This document shows positions 55,586-63,688 of a stretch of DNA of 64,000 bases, one piece after another. Within the stretch, counting starts at the first letter, position 1; the number at the start of each line of letters is the position of its first letter. The notes beneath the pieces are model-generated. The model was not told where the DNA came from, did no database searches, and saw only the letters and a program-made list of their open reading frames with translations. This DNA is from Paenibacillus pasadenensis (GTDB lineage Bacteria; Bacillota; Bacilli; Paenibacillales; Paenibacillaceae). The stretch lies in NCBI RefSeq assembly GCF_023715725.1, contig NZ_JAMBOT010000005.1, positions 248,001 through 312,000 of the forward strand, given 5' to 3'. Made by a program: the position numbers and the translations under genes.

Positions 55586-57310
55586 ATGCTAGACGGTTTG
55601 GCAAGGGGGGGAATTTCTGCATCAATGTGGGAGAAATTGATTTTGCAGGCTTTTGTTTCCTTATTGCCCGTGTTCCTCTATCAGCTGTGGATGTACCGGA
55701 TCAATCAGGGGCGCAGCTCGATACCCTTTTTTTGCGTAGCCTACGGCATCTCTCTTACAGCTTGTTTTCTACTTACCGATACGATGGCCTACGGCTTCGA
55801 TGTTAATCTTCGTTATATTCCTTTTTTAATGGGTTCGCTATATGGAGGAATTCCTGGTCTCGCCACGATGACGGTCATCTATGTCGTTATGAGGCTGCCG
55901 CAAATCAATGACCAGTGGGAGTTGTTCGGCTTCGGCGGATTTATGCTCGTGCTTGTGCCGCTGCTGCTGCTCACGATTCGTCCATTTCAGCTGGCTCGAA
56001 CGGTCGACAAGTTCAGAATCGTCTTTTTCCTGCTGACGGCTGAGGCAGCCTATTACGCTCTTATGTATCTAGGCTATTTGCACCAGCACGAACCGGAGCG
56101 AATGGGCGACGGAGTGCTTTTAATCACTGCGGTTACTTTGCTCAGCTACGGAACGGCAGCGCTTACGATGTATACGATCAATCAGGTTTTGCAGCACTAT
56201 CAGCTTCAACATCAATTGCGGCGCATGTCGTCCAATTTCATGAACGAAGTACATAAGCTTCAACAGTTCATCGACCAAATGGCGATGGGCACTATGGGAA
56301 CCGTCATTGTAGATGTCGATGGCAGAATTTCGCATCTGAACGATGCCGCGATCCGGCTCAGCGGGCAAACGCTTAAAGGGCGAAGCCGGCTTGAGTTTAC
56401 GGGCATGCCGTACGATTTGTTTTTCCGCAAGCATGAGCATTGCCGGGAGCTGCTGGACGATGCGATGAGGGGCAGTATGTCTCCGTCCCGAATTGTAAAC
56501 GATGCCGAGCGCACCTTAATGAAAACCGCCTTTCCGATCCGCAATTTGCAGGCTGGTGTCGTTACGGGAGCGGCAATGGTTATTCAGGATATTACCGAGA
56601 TGAGCCAGCTGAGAGACGAGCTGGGCAGGATGGAGCGGCTCAGCCTCGTTGGGCAGATGGCTGCCAGCATTACGCATGAGATTCGTAATCCGATGGCAGT
56701 AATCCGGGGATTTGTGCAGCTGATGCGGGAACGAAGTCCCGATAACCAGCAGGAGTATTTCCGCATCGTCATTGAAGAGCTGGACCGGGCAAATACAATC
56801 ATCAATGATTTTCTGTCGCTGGCCCAGAACCGCGTCATCGCCAAGGAGCAGTGCTCGCTGCATCATATCATTCAAGAGCTGGTGCCGCTGCTGTGGGCCG
56901 ACGCCAATTTGCGGGGGCAGTCGATTGAGCTTGATCTAGCAGAAGATATTCCGATGCTGGAGCTGAACGATAAAGAAATCAAGCAGATGATTCTTAATTT
57001 GGCGCGCAACGGCATGGAGGCAATGGGCGACAAAGGCATTTTAAAGCTTGCCACCAGCGTCGGGGACGGCAATTTAGAGCTGCGTGTGGAAGATACCGGC
57101 GAAGGTATTTCGGCGGACAAGCTGGCGAGGCTTTTTGAGCCTTTTTATACAACGAAGGCGCGCGGCACCGGCCTCGGACTTCCGCTCTGCTTAAGCATCG
57201 TGGAGCGGCATAACGGACGGATTGACGTTCAGACCGCTCAGGGAGAAGGAACGGTGTTTAAGGTCATTTTTAATCTGCCCGAGGCGAGAGAAAGCACAGT
57301 TACGGCATAG
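55586..57310 (+). CDS. Membrane sensor histidine kinase, KinB-like (5TM, PAS, HisKA, HATPase)
   Basis: A 574-residue kinase. About six membrane helices (residues 17-200) form a LytS-type 5TM sensor (RYIPFLMGSLYGGIPGLATM near 76), followed by a PAS domain (about 235-340), HisKA with H364 (ASITHEIRNPMAVIRGF) and HATPase (NLARNGMEAMG, DTGEGI, GTGLGLPLC). The His box with IRGFVQL is typical of sporulation kinases, so a role in Spo0A phosphorelay is plausible. No response regulator is adjacent. The start at 55586 has GGAGG only one base before it; ATG at 55625 is the other choice and keeps all domains. Confidence 0.9.
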   Translation: MLDGLARGGISASMWEKLILQAFVSLLPVFLYQLWMYRINQGRSSIPFFCVAYGISLTACFLLTDTMAYGFDVNLRYIPFLMGSLYGGIPGLATMTVIYVVMRLPQINDQWELFGFGGFMLVLVPLLLLTIRPFQLARTVDKFRIVFFLLTAEAAYYALMYLGYLHQHEPERMGDGVLLITAVTLLSYGTAALTMYTINQVLQHYQLQHQLRRMSSNFMNEVHKLQQFIDQMAMGTMGTVIVDVDGRISHLNDAAIRLSGQTLKGRSRLEFTGMPYDLFFRKHEHCRELLDDAMRGSMSPSRIVNDAERTLMKTAFPIRNLQAGVVTGAAMVIQDITEMSQLRDELGRMERLSLVGQMAASITHEIRNPMAVIRGFVQLMRERSPDNQQEYFRIVIEELDRANTIINDFLSLAQNRVIAKEQCSLHHIIQELVPLLWADANLRGQSIELDLAEDIPMLELNDKEIKQMILNLARNGMEAMGDKGILKLATSVGDGNLELRVEDTGEGISADKLARLFEPFYTTKARGTGLGLPLCLSIVERHNGRIDVQTAQGEGTVFKVIFNLPEARESTVTA

Positions 57311-57386
57311 TTCGCCCCGGCTGCGGCATACTAGCTGGGAAGCGGCCGTCAGGCCGTGTCCATCCAGATAGGAGCTGAACCAATCC

Positions 57387-57509
57387 ATGGCCAAAAACAA
57401 CTCTTCCAAAGAACAGCAGCAACAGCAGCAAACGGAGGGCAAGGGCAAGGCGCCGGAGCAAGCAGGCTTTGACAAAAAGCTGGATGGCCCTAACCGCCCG
57501 TCGGTCTAA
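57387..57509 (+). CDS. 40-residue hydrophilic protein, possibly spore-related
   Basis: A short protein starting MAKNNSSKEQ, then a run of glutamines and a Lys/Gly-rich segment, ending AGFDKKLDGPNRPSV. AGGAG lies at a good distance upstream (57371-57375). It stops 3 bp before the next gene. It has no hydrophobic part. Small Lys/Gln/Asn-rich proteins of this sort are common among spore core proteins of Bacillota, but I cannot assign a named family. The ordered codons and the clean start support a real gene. Confidence 0.6.
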   Translation: MAKNNSSKEQQQQQQTEGKGKAPEQAGFDKKLDGPNRPSV

Positions 57510-57512
57510 ACA

Positions 57513-57851
57513 ATGGCCGACGATCCCAACCTTGACCCGTTTGAGCTTGAGTTTCTTCCCCGCTTCCGCAGCGGAAGCGGTCCGCGAGAGCCGTTTGTCA
57601 ATCAGCATGGCGTGCTGATCGGCGACCACAGCTATGCCTCCCCCGAATCACCGCTTGAGCAGTGGTCGGCCGATACCGATCCGGCCATTATGGCGGGAGA
57701 CGAGTGGGTTCATCCTTACAAGGATATCGGATTTCTTACCGGAGAGAACCGCGCTTATTTCGAGCAGGGGACGGAGATTCCGCCGGGACCGTTGGCTCAC
57801 CCGGAGCATTCCTCCGAGAGCGGCATCGAGCCGCCGGAGGAAGATGCCTGA
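57513..57851 (+). CDS. DUF3905-like small protein
   Basis: A 112-residue acidic protein. The central part SADTDPAIMAGDEWVHPYKD, then IGFLTGENRAYFE, resembles DUF3905 proteins of spore-forming Bacillota. There is no signal peptide or membrane helix. It follows the 40-residue gene by 3 bp and has no strong binding site of its own, so translation may be coupled. The function is unknown; the assignment is from memory of the family pattern. Confidence 0.6.
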   Translation: MADDPNLDPFELEFLPRFRSGSGPREPFVNQHGVLIGDHSYASPESPLEQWSADTDPAIMAGDEWVHPYKDIGFLTGENRAYFEQGTEIPPGPLAHPEHSSESGIEPPEEDA

Positions 57852-57980
57852 GACTTTAGCCGCTCTTCCCGTACGGGAAAGGGCGGCTTTTTGGGCCTTG
57901 CGCGGGTAAGGGATGTCCGAGCTGCCGTCTTTCCTGACAGGGAGCTTAGGCGGATTATTTCCCATCGCTGGCAGATCGGG

Positions 57981-57986
57981 TATAAT
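57981..57986 (+). promoter_or_regulatory. -10 element upstream of the bacilliredoxin gene
   Basis: TATAAT lies 40 bp before the start codon at 58026. The -35 region is poor (TTTCCC at about 57958). Confidence 0.4.
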
Positions 57987-58025
57987 AACGGGGAAATGTT
58001 AAATCCCCGAAAGGTGTGGTAATAA

Positions 58026-58460
58026 ATGTCGATGTCTTTTGAACGATACATGTTTGATATGGTGCAGCCGATGCGTGACGATCTGACTCGTCTTGGTATT
58101 CAGGAGCTGCGTACGCCGGAGGAAGTGGAAGAGAAGCTGCCTTCCGCCAAAGGCACAGCGCTTGTCGTAGTTAACTCCGTATGCGGCTGCGCGGCAGGAC
58201 AATGCCGTCCGGGCGTAGCTCAGGCGCTTGAGCATGACCTGACACCAGACCATCTGTACACCGTGTTTGCGGGCCAAGATAAGGAAGCTACGGCCAAAGC
58301 GCGCGAGTACTTCGCTCCGTACCCGCCATCTTCCCCATCCATCGCTTTGATGAAGGACGGAGAGCTGGTGCACTTCATCGAGCGCCATCAGATCGAAAAC
58401 CGCTCCGCAGACGATATTGCAGCGGATCTGAAAAGCGCGTTTGACCGTTTCTGCCGCTAA
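58026..58460 (+). CDS. brxA: Bacilliredoxin (BrxA/BrxB family)
   Basis: A 144-residue thioredoxin-like protein with the CGC active-site motif (NSVCGCAAGQCRPGVAQAL, about 57-75). Bacilliredoxins remove bacillithiol from mixed disulfides on proteins after oxidative stress in the cytoplasm. The sequence RYMFDMVQPMRDDLTRLGIQ at the N-terminus is typical of this family. The start is ATG at 58026, or at 58032 with a Met two codons on. Whether this is the A or B type is not certain. Confidence 0.92.
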   Translation: MSMSFERYMFDMVQPMRDDLTRLGIQELRTPEEVEEKLPSAKGTALVVVNSVCGCAAGQCRPGVAQALEHDLTPDHLYTVFAGQDKEATAKAREYFAPYPPSSPSIALMKDGELVHFIERHQIENRSADDIAADLKSAFDRFCR

Positions 58461-58470
58461 GTTGAGGTTC

Positions 58471-58629
58471 GGTGACAGAGGAGCGTAGCCAAAGGTCGAG
58501 CTCGGAGAAGCGACAGCGTTCGCCTTTGACGTCAGATTTCTACCGCAATAGCGGTGCGCGTAATTCAAAGAAATCTGAGGTCAACAGCGATCGGAGGGCC
58601 GACCTTTGGCGCAGCGGACCTGTTTCACC
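58471..58629. repeat. 159-bp near-palindromic hairpin element upstream of nadE
   Basis: The element is an imperfect inverted repeat centred at about 58550. Outer arms run GGTGACAGAGG ... CCTGTTTCACC. Middle arms are CCAAAGGTCG and CGACCTTTGG. Inner arms are GTCAGATTTCT and AGAAATCTGA, with CCGCAATAGCGG at the tip. It begins 10 bp after the bacilliredoxin stop and ends about 50 bp before nadE. It has no T tract and no T-box sequence. It could be a MITE-like repeat, a structured RNA, or a processing site in the nadE leader. Confidence 0.8.
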
Positions 58630-58679
58630 GCAAGTTTGGCCGAATCGGCCGCATCTTCAACCCGAAGGAGGAGAAAGCC

Positions 58680-59489
58680 TTGAGTCTTCAGCAAGAAATT
58701 ATCGCTGCGCTCGGCGTCAAACCGAGCATCGATCCGGAGCAGGAGATCCGCCGCCGGGTTGATTTTCTGAAGGAATACGTTGTCGGCGCAGGCGCATCCG
58801 GACTTCTGATTGCGATCAGCGGCGGCATCGACAGCGCCGTGGCCGCAGGTCTGTGCAAACGCGCAACCGACGAGCTTACGCAGGAAAAAGGGCAGGAATA
58901 CATTACGCTTGGCGTGTTCCAGCCTTACGCGGAGCAGTCCGACATTTCGCACAGCTACGAAGTGGCGGAAGCGTTCCAGCTGACCCATCGTGTCGAGACG
59001 AATATCGCCGAAGCGGTGGACGAGCTTGCGCTGGAGGTTGAGCACAGCCTTAAAGGAATCGGCATTTCCCGCCATCTTGGGCGCGGCGTTAAGGGCAACA
59101 TCAAAGCGAGAACGCGCATGGTCGCCCAATACGCGCTTGCTGGAGAGCTTAACCTGCTCGTCGTCGGCACGGATCACGCTTCCGAGGCAATCACCGGCTT
59201 TTACACGAAGTGGGGAGACGGCGCCGTGGACATTACGCCGCTCAGCACGCTGAACAAACGCCAGGTGCGGCAGCTTGCCGCTGTGTTGGGAGTTCCTCTC
59301 AGCGTTCAGGAGAAAGCTCCTACAGCCGGCCTGTGGGAGGGCCAAACGGACGAGAACGAGCTGGGCATCAAATATGATGACAACAGCGCCTATCTCGAAG
59401 GCAAGGAAATTCCGGCGGAGGCAAGAGAGCTGCTGGAGAAGCAATTCCGCAAAACCCAGCATAAACGTTCTCCGATTCCGGGTATCTAG
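58680..59489 (+). CDS. nadE: NH3-dependent NAD+ synthetase NadE
   Basis: A 269-residue enzyme that amidates nicotinic acid adenine dinucleotide to NAD+ with ammonia and ATP. The PP-loop is SGGIDSAVAAGL near 46. GNIKARTRMVAQYALAG near 145 and VGTDHASEAITGFYTKWGDG near 168 match the family, as does the C-terminal KRSPIPGI. The start is TTG at 58680, directly behind AAGGAGGAG, and gives the expected length; the frame before it runs into the 159-bp hairpin element and is not credible. It overlaps acpS by one base. Confidence 0.95.
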   Translation: MSLQQEIIAALGVKPSIDPEQEIRRRVDFLKEYVVGAGASGLLIAISGGIDSAVAAGLCKRATDELTQEKGQEYITLGVFQPYAEQSDISHSYEVAEAFQLTHRVETNIAEAVDELALEVEHSLKGIGISRHLGRGVKGNIKARTRMVAQYALAGELNLLVVGTDHASEAITGFYTKWGDGAVDITPLSTLNKRQVRQLAAVLGVPLSVQEKAPTAGLWEGQTDENELGIKYDDNSAYLEGKEIPAEARELLEKQFRKTQHKRSPIPGI

Positions 59490-59884
59490 TGATTGCTGGA
59501 ATCGGTCATGATTTATGTGATATCGGCAGGGTGGAGCAGCTGCTTGCCGGAGCCGCCGGCAAACGTTTTTGCGAACGGGTGCTGACGGAAGAAGAGCAGC
59601 AGCTGGCCGCCCAGCTGCAAGGGAGCAGGCTGGCGGAGTTTGTCGCAGGGCGGTTTGCCGCTAAGGAAGCCGTCGTCAAGGCGCTTGGCTGCGGAATCGG
59701 CGCGAAGGCGGGATTTCGCGACATAGCCGTGCTGCGCGGCGACGAGGGGCGGCCGGTCTGCCGGCTGTCCGAGCGCTCCCATCGGGCATTGGGTCTGCAG
59801 GCACAGCTCGTTATTCATGTGACGATTACGCATGAGCGAGGTCTTGCTTCGGCATTTTCTGTTGTGGAGCGCATGCCGGGCTGA
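59489..59884 (+). CDS. acpS: Holo-[acyl-carrier-protein] synthase AcpS
   Basis: A 131-residue enzyme that attaches 4'-phosphopantetheine from coenzyme A to acyl carrier protein. IGHDLCDIGRVEQLL at the N-terminus holds the metal-ligand Asp, and FVAGRFAAKEAVVKALGCGIG holds the second catalytic motif (residues about 50-70, longest part AAKEAVVKALGCGIG). THERGLASAFSVVE is near the end. The start is GTG at 59489, overlapping the nadE stop (TAGTG). It is the last gene before a terminator. Confidence 0.94.
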   Translation: MIAGIGHDLCDIGRVEQLLAGAAGKRFCERVLTEEEQQLAAQLQGSRLAEFVAGRFAAKEAVVKALGCGIGAKAGFRDIAVLRGDEGRPVCRLSERSHRALGLQAQLVIHVTITHERGLASAFSVVERMPG

Positions 59885-59911
59885 GGCATGCCAGCTTCCG
59901 CAAGCTAAATA

Positions 59912-59962
59912 AGGGTACCGTATGTCGACGGATTTGTTCCGGCGTCAGCGGTACCCTTTTTG
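59912..59962 (+). terminator. Terminator after acpS
   Basis: GGGTACCG and CGGTACCC arms with an inner imperfect stem, followed by TTTTTG. Confidence 0.85.
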
Positions 59963-59990
59963 TATGCGATCATGAGGCGAGCACCAAGGC

Positions 59991-60347
59991 CTATCCTTTT
60001 AAACCGGACAGCCAATCGGTCAGCGCCTGGATATCGTCATTGGACAGCTTGTCCTTGAAGGCGGGCATCAGCTCTCCTCCATGGCTGATTTGCTGCAAAA
60101 TCTCTTCCGCTGTCATGCGCGAGCCGACCTCGGTAAGGTTTGTGTTTGGTCCCATTCGGCCTTTCAAATCGGTGCCATGGCAGTTCAGACAGCTAGCTTT
60201 GTACAGGGCAATCGTTTCGGCCGGGCCATCCGGCAGCTTGGAGGCTGAGGAGCTGCCCGGCGCAGCGTCTTTTCCGGCTGTGCCGCAGGCGGGCAGAGCA
60301 ATTGCAGCAAGCAGCGGGAATATGAGCATTAGTTTAGATTTTTTCAT
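59991..60347 (-). CDS. Lipoprotein c-type cytochrome (c551 type)
   Basis: A 118-residue exported protein. Signal peptide with lipobox LPAC (cysteine near 21), so it is anchored on the outer face of the membrane. A single haem site CLNCH near 53 and an axial Met in ELMPAF. Such cytochromes carry electrons to terminal oxidases. The start at 60347 follows AAGGGG; a TTG three codons earlier is too close to that site. It is a single gene next to an AraC regulator. Confidence 0.92.
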   Translation of the reverse strand: MKKSKLMLIFPLLAAIALPACGTAGKDAAPGSSSASKLPDGPAETIALYKASCLNCHGTDLKGRMGPNTNLTEVGSRMTAEEILQQISHGGELMPAFKDKLSNDDIQALTDWLSGLKG

Positions 60348-60473
60348 CAGTCGCAAGGCCCCTTTTACTTTTTGTATTTAGAATAATTTCAATTTTAGAT
60401 TATATTTCGTATAATAGACCGGGGAGCGGGATGATAGACTCGCAAGTTCTACCCAAAGCAGGGGGCTTCGCCA

Positions 60474-61460
60474 ATGGACCAGAACGAATCCGTCGTCATC
60501 AGACAACGGCTTAGACAGCTGCACGCAACGTTTACGCTTGCTTCGTACAGCGAGCTGGAGTCGGGTTTTCGCACGGAACAGGCCTTGCTGCATGAGCAGC
60601 ATTGCCTCGTGCTGCCTTTGTCCGGACGCTGCGAGGTTCAATTAAGCCAGACTGCGAAGCGCGTTACTCTCCAGCCAGGCGAAATGTACTATATTCCTCA
60701 AGGCGCTACAGCAGGCTGCAAAGTTGCCGACGAGGAAAGCTTTTGTTTCTACTGGATTTGTTTTCATCTGGATGCGGCCAGCTCGGAATTCATTCGCATG
60801 CTGGATTTGCAGCTCAATTCGCGGATCGGAAACCCGGGACGGGTGGAGCAGCTGTTCCTGCAGCTGGTAGATTTGAAGGGTGATCTCACCATATCCGATG
60901 AGCTGAGAGCGCGCGCAAACGTCATGGAGCTAGTAGCCTTTTACATTGACGGCGGACCGCTGAAACATGATGAAACGATTAAACACCCGGAGCTGCAGGG
61001 TTTATCCAGCGTGCTCCGTTACATTGAAGAACATCTTTCCGAAAATACGACGGTGGAGGAGCTTGCCAAGCAGGTTTTTCTCCATCCCAATTACTTTATC
61101 ACTTATTTCCGCAGCCTTACAGGGCTTACGCCGATTCAATATGTCAATCAACGCAAAATTGAACACGCCCGCGAGCTGCTGGACAGAGGCGGAATTTCCG
61201 TTCAGGATGCGGCGCAGGCAGTCGGGTTCAATAACCCGTACTTTTCGCGGCTGTTCAAGCAGCAAATCGGCCTGACTCCGCGGCGCTATCGGCAGATGAT
61301 GGCTAACCGCAAGAGAACCCGGCAGCATCCGCCGGAAAGCCCCGAGTTCACTTTGCCGCGCTGGCTGGACGAATTCGGATGGCTGGAGGACGCGATTTCG
61401 GCTCAGGGCATGTCAGCCCGCAGAATACGCAGCATAGCCTGCAAGCCGCACGGGAACTAG
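60474..61460 (+). CDS. AraC family transcriptional regulator
   Basis: A 328-residue regulator with an N-terminal cupin-like domain (about 25-120, LQPGEMYYIPQGATAGC) and a C-terminal AraC DNA-binding domain (about 170-275: VEELAKQVFLHPNYFITYFR, then VQDAAQAVGFNNPYFSRLFK). The C-terminal tail (about 280-328) is longer than usual and has no recognised domain. The ATG follows GGGGG. Its target is not evident; the neighbour genes are a cytochrome and mutY. Confidence 0.9.
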   Translation: MDQNESVVIRQRLRQLHATFTLASYSELESGFRTEQALLHEQHCLVLPLSGRCEVQLSQTAKRVTLQPGEMYYIPQGATAGCKVADEESFCFYWICFHLDAASSEFIRMLDLQLNSRIGNPGRVEQLFLQLVDLKGDLTISDELRARANVMELVAFYIDGGPLKHDETIKHPELQGLSSVLRYIEEHLSENTTVEELAKQVFLHPNYFITYFRSLTGLTPIQYVNQRKIEHARELLDRGGISVQDAAQAVGFNNPYFSRLFKQQIGLTPRRYRQMMANRKRTRQHPPESPEFTLPRWLDEFGWLEDAISAQGMSARRIRSIACKPHGN

Positions 61461-61580
61461 AAGGCGGGCACAAGCGAGTCGAGCCAAAACTCGAGCCTAA
61501 GGAAGCGCCAGCATAAAACTGCGTGGCCGAGAACCTGCTCCGCCGGCTTGCAGGGATGGTTCAGAAAAGGAGTAAGACGA

Positions 61581-62882
61581 ATGAATGCAACAGCAAACGC
61601 CGACACGGCAGAAGCGTATTTCAGCCGTGAGCTGCTACTATGGTACCGGCAGAACAAACGCGTACTCCCGTGGCGGCAAAACCGGGACGCTTACCGCGTA
61701 TGGGTGTCTGAAATCATGCTTCAGCAGACCCGGGTCGATACCGTTATTCCGTATTACGAAAGGTTTATGAACCGATTTCCGACGCTGCAAGCGCTCGCCG
61801 AGGCGCCTGAGCCCGATGTGCTGAAGCATTGGGAAGGGCTTGGCTACTACTCACGGGCGCGCAATCTCCAAGCGGGAGCGCGAGAGGTAGTGGAACGTTA
61901 CGGCGGCCAGGTTCCCGATGACAAAACGGCGGTATCCGCTTTAAAAGGTGTTGGGCCGTACACGTCAGGAGCGATTATGAGCATCGCTTTTAACCGGCCT
62001 GAGCCGGCCGTTGACGGCAATGTGATGCGGGTGCTTTCCCGTTATTTCAACCGGGACGAGGACATCGCCAAGCCGAGCACCAGAATCGGTATGGAAAAGC
62101 TGGCTGTCTCCCTTATTCCCGAGGGAGCGGCAGGAGATTTTAATCAGGCGCTCATGGAGCTTGGCGCCATGGTTTGCACGCCGCGCACGCCAGGCTGTCT
62201 GACCTGTCCGGTCATGCAGCATTGTGCGGGAAGGCTGGCCGGACGCGAAACGGAGCTGCCGGTAAAAGCGAAGGCAAAACCGCCGAAGCCGCAGCTGCGG
62301 ATAGCGGCGATTATTGAAGGCACCGGCGAGCAGGCGGGAAAAGTGCTGATCCGCCAGCGGCCGGACAGCGGGCTGTTAGCCAGCCTGTGGGAGCTGCCGC
62401 ATGTGCTGCTTGATGAGGCGGCGGCGAAGCCGCGGGGCCGGGCAGCCAAGCTGGCCGCAACTGCGGAGCCGCCGGTGGAACGGCAGGCTGCGGATGCGGC
62501 CGAGCTGCTGCAGCGGCTTCAGGAGGAAAGCGGCTTGCGCGCGGTTGCGCGCCGCTGGCATGCTACGGAGGAGCATACGTTCAGCCATTTGCACTGGCTG
62601 ATGCGGGTTTACGCAGCCGAGCTGGACAACAATGCGGAAAGCCGCGCGCGCCGCAACGCTTTCAGCCCGTCCTCTGCTGCCCCGGCTTCTCATGACGGGG
62701 AGCTGCCGATGGCGGCTGCGGAATCACCGGCTGGTTATGATGCGGGCGGCGGCCCGATGCTTCCTCCGGCTTATCGCTGGATCGGGCGGAAGGACATGCG
62801 GGAGCATGCTTTTCCAAATCTGTTCGGCAAAATTCTGTACGACTATTGGGACAAAGCCGTGGAGGAAGAAGGGGGAGACTAG
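61581..62882 (+). CDS. mutY: A/G-specific adenine DNA glycosylase MutY
   Basis: A 433-residue DNA repair enzyme that removes adenine opposite 8-oxoguanine. Catalytic E44 (WVSEIMLQQTRVD) and D145 (AVDGNVMRVLSR) lie in the HhH-GPD domain, and the [4Fe-4S] site is C199, C206, C209, C215. The C-terminal Nudix-like domain (about 235-425) is present but carries an insertion of about 50 residues (about 340-390), Ala/Ser/Pro rich, before LPPAYRWIG. It may still recognise 8-oxoguanine. The ATG at 61581 follows AAAAGGAG; an upstream extension is rejected. eda begins 3 bp after the stop. Confidence 0.93.
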   Translation: MNATANADTAEAYFSRELLLWYRQNKRVLPWRQNRDAYRVWVSEIMLQQTRVDTVIPYYERFMNRFPTLQALAEAPEPDVLKHWEGLGYYSRARNLQAGAREVVERYGGQVPDDKTAVSALKGVGPYTSGAIMSIAFNRPEPAVDGNVMRVLSRYFNRDEDIAKPSTRIGMEKLAVSLIPEGAAGDFNQALMELGAMVCTPRTPGCLTCPVMQHCAGRLAGRETELPVKAKAKPPKPQLRIAAIIEGTGEQAGKVLIRQRPDSGLLASLWELPHVLLDEAAAKPRGRAAKLAATAEPPVERQAADAAELLQRLQEESGLRAVARRWHATEEHTFSHLHWLMRVYAAELDNNAESRARRNAFSPSSAAPASHDGELPMAAAESPAGYDAGGGPMLPPAYRWIGRKDMREHAFPNLFGKILYDYWDKAVEEEGGD

Positions 62883-62885
62883 GGA

Positions 62886-63527
62886 ATGAGCTCATTGCTG
62901 GACACGTTGAAACAAGAAAAGATCGTAGCGATTTTTCGCGGTATCGGACCGGCTGAAGCGGATCGGGCCGCCAGAGCGCTAGCGGACGGCGGCATCCGGC
63001 TTATGGAAGTGACGATGAATACGGACGGAGCGCTGCCGATTCTGTCGCGTTGGCGAGAGCAGCTGGATGGCGCTGCTTACGTTGGAGCGGGCACGGTGCT
63101 GGATGAGCGGCAGGCGAGAGAGGCAGTCTCCGCCGGGGCGCAATTCCTCATTTCGCCCAATCTGGACGAGGCTGTCATCGCTTACGGCGCTTCGCAAGGC
63201 GTATCCGTATGGCCGGGAGTGATGACGCCGACCGAGGTGGTGCGCGCCTGGAAGGCAGGTGCGGAAGCGGTCAAAATATTCCCGATGGCGTCGCTCGGCC
63301 ACCGGTATTTGCAGGAGCTGAAAGGTCCGCTGGATCATATCCCGATGATGGCTACGGGCGGAGTTGACCTGGACAACATCGGCGATTATTTCCGCGCCGG
63401 AGCGGATGCGGTTGGACTTGGCAGCAAGCTAGTTAATCTGCAATGGGCCCGCGAGGGCCGCTTCGAGCAGATGGAGCAGCGTGCGCGCCAGTTCGCTGAT
63501 GCGGTACGGGACTTGCAGCGCGTATAG
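62886..63527 (+). CDS. eda: KDPG/KHG aldolase Eda
   Basis: A 213-residue class I aldolase that cleaves 2-keto-3-deoxy-6-phosphogluconate or 2-keto-4-hydroxyglutarate to pyruvate. The Schiff-base Lys lies in AVKIFPMASLG near 134, the catalytic Glu in LMEVTMNTDGA near 41, and the TIM-barrel phosphate site in MATGGVDLDNIGDY. It follows mutY by 3 bp with a weak site, so the two are likely cotranscribed. A terminator follows at 63545. Confidence 0.93.
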   Translation: MSSLLDTLKQEKIVAIFRGIGPAEADRAARALADGGIRLMEVTMNTDGALPILSRWREQLDGAAYVGAGTVLDERQAREAVSAGAQFLISPNLDEAVIAYGASQGVSVWPGVMTPTEVVRAWKAGAEAVKIFPMASLGHRYLQELKGPLDHIPMMATGGVDLDNIGDYFRAGADAVGLGSKLVNLQWAREGRFEQMEQRARQFADAVRDLQRV

Positions 63528-63544
63528 AGCATATTTAGATGCGG

Positions 63545-63571
63545 CAAAACCGGGATTCTCCCGGTTTTTTT
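63545..63571 (+). terminator. Terminator after eda
   Basis: AAAACCGGGA and TCCCGGTTTT arms with a TTC loop, followed by TTTT. Confidence 0.92.
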
Positions 63572-63607
63572 GCTATGCGCAGCGGGTTGAACCTGGAAAG
63601 GCATTGG

Positions 63608-63637
63608 TTGACAGCGCTTTCTGGCGCTGGCTATAAT
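63608..63637 (+). promoter_or_regulatory. Sigma-A promoter of glpP
   Basis: TTGACA (63608-63613) and TATAAT (63632-63637) with an 18-bp spacer, about 50 bp upstream of the glpP start. The spacer contains an inverted repeat, AGCGC ... GCGCT. Confidence 0.75.
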
Positions 63638-63688
63638 AGTCCCAATTATCGGAGTCCGGATGGAATGGACAAGGGGGGCGTAGCTTAG

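Noticed and set aside
58471..58629. T-box or known riboswitch in front of nadE
   Set aside because: No T-box core sequence, no specifier structure, and no terminator in the leader; the element is one long inverted repeat.
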